This document shows, one piece after another, positions 56,989 to 64,000 of a DNA stretch of 64,000 nucleotides. Position 1 is the stretch's first letter; each line of letters opens with the position of its first letter. Source of the stretch: Cynocephalus volans (Eukaryota > Chordata > Mammalia > Dermoptera > Cynocephalidae); the NCBI RefSeq assembly GCF_027409185.1, contig NC_084468.1, forward strand, positions 48,795,001 to 48,859,000. The letters run 5' to 3'. Made by a program: the position numbers and the translations under genes. Below the pieces are notes generated by a model that worked only from the letters and a program-made list of their open reading frames with translations, was not told the origin of the DNA and did no database searches.

Positions 56989-57834
56989 AAATACAATGTT
57001 TTTTTCCTAGATGTTTTTAAGTTGGTTTTTAAAATTTTTTAAAAATTTTTAAAATCTTTTTAATTCAGCTGTTTGGTTATGGTGTATTTATTTCTTTGAG
57101 TTTATTCTGCTTAGTGTTCACTTAGCTTCTAGAATCTGTATATTTATATCTTTCATCACATTTGAGCAACTTTTGGCCATTATTTCTTCAAATATTTTTT
57201 GTTACACAATATTTTTCTCCTGTTTTTCTGATATTTAAATTTTGATAGTTTAGGCCTTTTGATATTTTCCCACGGGTCCCTGAGGCTCTGTTCATTTTTA
57301 TTTTTATTCCTTTTTCTCTGTTCTTCAGATTGACTAATTTCTATTAACTCTCTTACAAGTTCATTGACTCTTTCCTTTCCTTTCTACAATTCAGCTTATC
57401 CAGTGAGGATCTTTTTCTTTTCCTTTTCCTTTAGATATTGTATTTTTAACTTCTCACATTTCCATTAGGCCTTTTCTTTAAGATCTATGTATCTTCTGAG
57501 AATTATTACATTTTCATTCAACTCAAGTGTCTTTTACTTCAGGAGCATTAGGAAGAATAATTGCTTCAAAGCTTCAAAATCTGTGTTAGATGATTGTTCC
57601 ATCTGTGTCATCTAAAGTTTGTCATTTATAGATAATCTCTTCTCTTGAGAATTTTTCACAATTTCCTGATTTTTTTATGTGTTGAGTAATTTTGAATTGT
57701 GTCCTGAATACTGTAAAGGTTATGTTCTATAGACTTGCCATCTTGTTGTAATCTTCTAGCAAATATTGATTTGTTTGTTTCAGCAAGCAAGCAATACAAT
57801 TAAATTCAAATCCTAAGTTCTTTCCTTTTTATTT
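56989..57834 (-). mobile_element. Old antisense L1-like sequence, 5' region
   Basis: T-rich antisense text ('catttgagcaacttttggccattatttcttcaaatattttt', 'ctgttcttcagattgactaatttc') resembles the 5' or ORF1 region of old L1M/HAL1-type elements. It may continue after the younger L1 at 61223. Assignment tentative. Confidence 0.5.
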
Positions 57835-60800
57835 TTAATTGGAAAGTAGTAATTGCATATATTTATGAGATGCTATGTGATGTTTTGATATGTGTTCACA
57901 TTATGGAATAATTAAATCAAGCTAATTAACAAATTCCTCACCTCACACACTGTTTTTTATGGGTGAAAACATTTAAACTCTACTCTTTTAGCAATTTTGA
58001 TATGTACAATACACTATTATTTGTTATAGGTACAATTTTGTGCAATGGATTTTGTGCAATGGAAATAAAGCTTATTCCTCTCATCCAACTGAAGTTTTGA
58101 ACCTTTTGATCAACATCTCTTCTTTCCCTATTCTCTCCTCTCTCAGCCTCTGGTATAATCATTCTATTCTCTAGTTCTATTAATTCAACTATTTTTAGAT
58201 TCAATACATAAGTGAGATCATGTGGTATTTGTCTTTCTGTGATTGGCTTCTTTCACTTAACATAAAGTTCTCTAGGTTCATCCACATTGTTACAAATGAC
58301 AGAATTTCCTTTTTAATGGCTGTACTGTATTTCATTGTGTATATATGTACCATATTTTATTTCTCCATTCATCTAGTGATGGACATCTAGGATGCTTTCA
58401 TATTTTAACTATCATGAGTAATGCTGCCATGTACATGGGAATGCAGTATCACTTCAGCCTACTGATTTCTGTCCTTTTGGCTATATACCCAGAAGTGGGA
58501 TTGTAGAAACATATAATAATTCTATTTTTGATTTTCTGAGAAATCTCCACACTGTTTTCCATAATGGCTGTATTAATTTATATTCCCACTGACAGTGCAA
58601 AAGTATTTCCTTTTCTCTTCACCCTCACCAACACTTGTCTTTCATATTTTTGATACTAGTCATTCTAAGGTCTGATGTGATATCTCACTGTGAATTTAAT
58701 TTACATTTCCAATAATCAGTAATGTTGAGAATTTTATGTACATATACATACACACACATATACATATATACATATATATGTTGGCCTTTGGTATCTCTTT
58801 TTTGGTAAGTGTCTATTTAGATCCTTTGCCCATTTTAAAATTAGGTTCTTTATTTTTTTCACTATTGAGTTGTTTGAATTTCTTATATATTTTGTATATT
58901 ATCCTCTTATCAGATGTATAGTTTTCAAATATTTTCTCTCATCCTATGGGTTGTCTCTTAGCTCTATTGTTTTCTTTGCTGTGAAAAAGCTTTTTAGTTG
59001 AATGCAATCCCATTTGTTTATTTTTGCTTTTGTTGCCTGTACTTTGGGGGTCATATCCAAGAAACTTTTGCTCACACTAATGTCATGGAGAATTTTCTGT
59101 ATGTTTTCTTCTAGTAGCTTCACAATTTCAGGTCTTATGTTTAAGTCTTTAATCCATTTTGAATTGATTTTTGTATATATTGTGAGATAAAGGTTCAACT
59201 TAATTCCTGTGCATGTGGATATCCAGTTTTTTTCAACACCATTTATTGAAGAGAATTTCCTTTGTCCATTGTGTGTTCTTTATGCCTTGGTCAAAAATCA
59301 ATTTATCATAAATGCATGGTTTTATTTCTGGGCTCTCTATCCTGTCTTTTTGATCAATGTGTCTGTTTTTATGCCAGTACCATCCTGTTTTGATTATTGT
59401 AGCTGTGTAACAGATTTAAATTCAAGCAGTGTGATGCCTTCAGCTTTGTTCTTTATGCTTAAGATTGCTTTAACTATTTGGCATCTTTTCTGGTTTCATA
59501 AAAATTTTATAATTGTTTTTTATCTTTCTCTGGAAAAATTTTAATCATATTAGTTCTTTGAGTCCATGAACATGGAATACCTTTACATTTTTTTGTGTCA
59601 TCTACTATTGCTTCCATCAATGTTTTAGGATTTTTAGTACACAGATCTTTCACTTTCTTGGTTAAATTTACTCCTAAATATTTTTTTGGATGTTATTGTA
59701 AATGGGATTAATTTCTTAATTTCTTTTTCAGATAGTTCATTGTTATCGTAAAGAAATACTTGTAAGCTTTTTGTGTTAATTTTGTATTTGCCAACTTTAC
59801 TGAATTAGTTTATCGGTTCTTACAGTTTTTGGTGCAGTCTTTAGGTTTTCTGTATATAGGATTATGTCATCAACAAACAGAGACAATTTAACTTTTTTTC
59901 ATTTCAATTTGAATGCCTTTTATATTTCTCTTTAGGGTCTAATTGCTGTGGCTAGAATCTCTAATATTATGTTGAATAGAAATGGTGAGTGTGGACATCT
60001 TTGTCATGTTCCTGATTTAGAGAGAAAAGCTTTCAACTTTTTATTAGTGATGTTTACTGTGGGCTTTTTACACATCACCTTTATTGTGCTGAGGTACATT
60101 TTTTCTATACCTAATACATTAAAAGTTTTTATCATAAAAGAATGTTGAATTTTGTCAGGTGCTTTTTCTGCAACCATTGAGATGATCATATGGTTTTTGT
60201 CTTTCATTCTGTTAATTTGGTGTGTCATATCTATTGATTTGCATATGTTGAACCATACTTGCAACCCAGGGATAAATCCCAGTTCATCATGGTGAATGAC
60301 CCTTTTAATGTGCTGCTGAATTCAGTTTGCTAGTATTCTGTTGAAGATTTTTGCATCTATTTTCATCAGAAATATTAGCCTGTGACTATTTTTTCTTGTA
60401 GTGTCCTTACCTGGTTTTGGTATCAGGATGATACTGGCATCATAAAATGAGTTTAGAAGTATTTCTCTTCTTCAATTTTTTGGAAGAGTTTGACAAAAAT
60501 TGGTATTAGTTGTTTTTTTTTGTTTGTTTGTTTGTTTTAAATTTCTGGTAGAATGCTGCCATTCAGTAGAACGAAGCCATTTAGTTCTAGGTTTTTCTTT
60601 GATGGAGGATTTTTTATTATTGATTTAATCTCCTTAGCCATTATTGATCCATTCAGATTTGCTATTTCTTTTTGACCCAATCTTGGTAGGTTGTATGTTT
60701 CTAGGAATTTATCCATTTCTTCTAGGTTAGTTGTAGTCATATAATTTTTCATAGCCATCATTAAGATTTTTTTAATTTAGGTGATACAAGTTGTAAAATC

Positions 60801-61222
60801 TTTATCACTTCCAATTTTATTTATCTGAGTCCTCTCTTTTTTTCTCAGTCTAACTAAGGGTGTGTTGATTATGTTTATCTTTTCATAGAACCAACTCTTA
60901 GATTTGTTAATATTTTCTTTTGTATTTCTAGTCTCTATTTTATTTATTTCTGCTCTGATCTTCATTATTTCTTTCCTTCTACAGACTTTGGGCTTAACGT
61001 GTTCTTCCTTTTCTAGTTCCTTGAGGTGTAACATTAAGTTGTTAGAAATCTTTCTTCTTTTTTGATGTGGATATTTATTTTTATAAATTTCCCTCTTAGA
61101 ACTGCTTTTGCTGCATTCCATAAGGTTTTGTATGTTATGTTACCATTTTTATTTATCTCAAGATATTTTTAATTTCCCTTTTAAGTTTTTCCTTGATCCA
61201 TCTATTGTTCAGGAGCATAAGA
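57835..61222 (-). mobile_element. L1 (L1MA/MB-like), 5'-truncated in ORF2
   Basis: The 3' end is at about 57835 ('tttaattggaaagtagtaattgcatatatttatgagatg') and the 5' edge near 61222, within the region before the reverse transcriptase. Broken ORF2 pieces lie at 59198-58944, 60264-60004, 60761-60537 and 61121-60777. The catalytic box reads FVDD rather than FADD near 59870. More diverged than the three younger L1 copies. A CA/TA-rich patch lies at 58739-58780. Confidence 0.88.
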
Positions 61223-64000
61223 GTATAAATTCTGTTGCCTTCTGTTGGTGGTGGTTCAAATTTCTAAGCCTTTTTTTAAATGTTGGCTTGTGTATCCTGT
61301 ACACAGCACAGTTTGGGGCTTAGTCTGAGGCTTATGCAGAGGATCAAATCTCAGCCCAGTTTCTAAGCCTTTGCTACAGTGGTTTGGCTCTGTTCCACAA
61401 AAGCATAGCTTAGAGGGTGAATCTGGGCTGGTTCATGCACATAATTAGTGGATTCTCTTCTTCAGCGCTTTCACCTCCATGCTTTGTCTGCTGTCCAACT
61501 CTGAGAGCCTGGTTTCTATCAGAGTTTTAGCTGCCTATGTAGGTTTATTTTTCCAAGTTTTGGTTTTCCTCCATAATCTGCCCATTTTCCTTTATCTTTC
61601 AATGGTCTTCAGGTAGGGTTTCTTTGTTTGTTTTGGGGTTTTTGTTTTTGTGTCTGCCTTTTTTCCCAGAGCTGTTAGTTGTAGTGAATGGGAAGGATGA
61701 ACTGTAGCAGTCTTATACCAACAAGCCATAACAGGAGTACCAAATCAATGGTTTCGAGCAGATGCTAAGTAACCTAGAAAAGGTGTCAAGTCTTCTAGCA
61801 TTCTCAATCACACTTTATTCATATAAATAAATAGTTTGAGACTCTATTCATGCCATACATTTTGGAATATCTCCATAACAATTGTGTGGATTTCTAGGGA
61901 TCTTACATTCTCCTAGAAAGCCTGCAGTGTGGCCTACCTCATCCTGCCATCTGATCCCAGCTGTTGCTTTTGATGTTTGTGTCTGCTTTCCTTACACTGG
62001 TTATGTTTTTTCCTTTCTGGCTCACAACCACCACACTCTCTCTCCCATCTCTCTACTTTGCCCAGGTTTCTAATCTCTATGCCCTATTTGCTAATCATGT
62101 ATGTCTCACACTGCTTGTGCATCCTTATGCATAAAAATTATGTTTCCACCTCTGCCTCTGAAATACATATCCAGATATTCATTAATATCCTCCACTAAGC
62201 AAAAAGTCATCCACTTGTGCTGTCTGCATTTGGCAACAAATCAAGGAATAAGCTTTGAAATTATATTTTTTTCTTTAAAATATTCTATATCAATTTTAAG
62301 GCAAGGGTTCTAAATAAAACAATCAGAAAAAACTCTAGGAAGTAATACTGGGGGTGACTTCCCATTATTTTATATTCCAAGCACTAGCACAGGCACTGGG
62401 AATAAGTTTGGGCAGAGGGGAGAGAAAAATACATATGAAAAAATTCATACTTGTTCCTTTCCTCTTCTCTCCTCAACCAAATTCTTTTCCTAGTGAGACA
62501 GTTACACTTTACCAGTTGTGATGTGATGATATGTTAAATGTTGTAATTGAACTGTAAGAAAGTGCTGTGATTTGGAAAATTTGAAAATGACATTCTGAGG
62601 GACTTGGGAAGCTTTTACAAATGAGAGTATTGATGGATATAGAGACTTTTAAAAATCTCGAAAGATGTCAAGAATTGTACCAGTCAGAGAAGGAAGAAAA
62701 AAGAAGTAGAAGGCATATTTGGATCATGACTAGTAGTGTGAGGGTGACTGGAGGATATACTAAGATGTGGAAGAAGATAAAAATGGGAAGATAGGTTAAG
62801 TTTAAATTTCTCATTCCTTTGCATACAATGCTATAGAGTTTACAGTTTATTATGTAGGCAAAAATGTTCAAGTCTATTCTTTTTATGCTCTTACCTGCAG
62901 GAATCTCTAAACAACAAGAATCACAGAAATTATCATGCTCACTAACTATTCTGATTTTCAGTATTGCATATATGCTTATATCAGAAATGTCCAAGCACAG
63001 AGAGTCTGGCTTAAACGAGGAAGCAGAAGTCTGGGAATATTTCTTCACTATTTAGTCAGAAAGCTGGCAACAGCAAGTTGATGACAATGAATCTGAAAGA
63101 TAAGGTGCAAAAGTAGAAGAAAAAATTGATAATGTATGTTTTGGACTTCAGAATATTAGCAAAAATATTCTAACTGAAAACAAAGACTTTACATACCATC
63201 CAGGACAATGCTCCCAATTACATATTGTAGAAACTAATGTCTAGAGATATTTTTCCATGGTGCCCTTACCAAAAGGAGTAAAACAGAAAAAAAAAATTGT
63301 AGCTTGTATTCTGCTTTGGATTTATTTTAACTAAGGCTATGTGTACTCTGTATGAAACATTCATAACTTTTAGCCATAATTCATAAAATTTGAGTATTTC
63401 TTCACTTTAGATTTAGGGATTTTTATGACTTACTATCATTTGTTGATATATTTTAGATTGATAATTTTTTAAATTAAGCACATTTGGAAATCAAACCCCA
63501 CAAAGCTTGATGCCTGGTGGGGGGGGCAGTATAGACAGATGATTTGAATGAATGCAATTCCATCATGAAGCCTTTTCTTATATGAAGGAATAACCATTTT
63601 ACAAAGCATTACAAGTACATACTTTCTAATGTGCTTGATTGGCTTCCAGGGCCTGAAACAGAGAGAACAGTGCCTAGTGTGCATCAGATGCTCTGTACAA
63701 GTCACTTCATGATGATGTTTGATAGTGGTGGTGGCTCTTTCAATCCTTTGAGACCCTCTGCCTGCCCTTACCAAAGCAACTAGTGCACTATACGAAGTTA
63801 TATTTTACATTTTTGACAACTTTTACTGGAAAAGAATTTGGAGATAAGGGAGACTTTATTTGGCGAGTGGTTTGCAAACCGAGGAGATGCAGCCTTTGGT
63901 ACAAAATGAATAATGCTCTCCGCCAGAAAGAGAGGGAATACCTCATATCGCAAAAGTTTCAGCCCAGGTTCTTATTCTGGTCGCTCTATGCAAATGAGGG
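61223..64000. other. Unassigned intergenic DNA
   Basis: 61223-61640 may be the rest of the older L1 5' region. The longest ORF is 126 codons on minus (62668-63048) without a recognisable domain. The last 150 bases, ending 'gctctatgcaaatgaggg', have an LTR-like flavour but no defined ends. A run of 7 G lies near 63520. Confidence 0.4.

Noticed and set aside
62668..63048. 126-codon minus ORF as a novel gene
   Set aside because: No recognisable domain, no codon bias visible and no supporting splice or promoter signal; long AT-rich frames of this size are expected by chance.

Overview
This window looks like AT-rich, gene-poor nuclear DNA from a placental mammal. I find no intact protein-coding gene, no tRNA or rRNA gene, no CRISPR array and no bacterial-type regulation. 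The evidence for a mammal is the repeat content: several ages of LINE-1 (L1), MIR and L2 relics, ERVL-MaLR LTRs (MLT1- and MST-like), an ERV-L internal remnant, Tigger and mariner-derived DNA transposons, and two gene-derived pseudogenes (LDHB, NOS1). MST-like LTRs without any recognisable Alu, B1/B2 or tRNA-derived SINE would suit a non-anthropoid member of Euarchonta such as a colugo or tree shrew, but the species is not decided by what I can see.

Layout. 1-684: 3' end of a processed LDHB pseudogene with its poly(A), followed directly by an old L1 3' end (685-2462) carrying a small mariner-type MITE. 2.5-8.3 kb: MIR, old antisense L1, an MST-like LTR, and an L1 3' fragment ending in a perfect hairpin. 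8.3-10.9 kb: a relatively young sense L1 with long ORF2 fragments. 11-16 kb: mostly unassigned DNA with MIR/L2 relics. 16.04-18.6 kb: a 155-bp-armed inverted repeat abutting a 5'-truncated Tigger1. 21.5-25.1 kb: old L1 pieces and large simple repeats (GA, CTTT, CCTT). 25.5-33.9 kb: MaLR LTRs, an ERV-L pol-like relic, L2 and old L1. 33.95-39.66 kb: one MST-like LTR split in two by about 5.3 kb that carries an old L1 piece and three unspliced NOS1-like exons on the minus strand. 42.6-44.9 kb: a second young sense L1 of the same subfamily as the first. 49.3-61.2 kb: a nested stack in which an old antisense L1 is broken by a Tigger-like element (itself holding a MITE), a 4.6-kb antisense L1 with a target-site duplication, and a MaLR LTR, followed by another antisense L1. 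61.2-64 kb: unassigned.

The most interesting region is the NOS1-derived segment. Three consecutive NOS1 exons (163, 92 and 124 nt) keep all their splice dinucleotides, reading phase and open frames, yet show many substitutions at positions normally conserved in NOS, several of them Arg-codon losses of the CpG-decay type, plus an 18-nt in-frame deletion. The two halves of the surrounding LTR add up to one full LTR, end in near-matching target-site duplications, and have a fold-back inverted repeat at one junction. This points to a DNA-level (not retrotransposed) insertion of a gene fragment. No coordinated gene system such as an operon or cluster is present.
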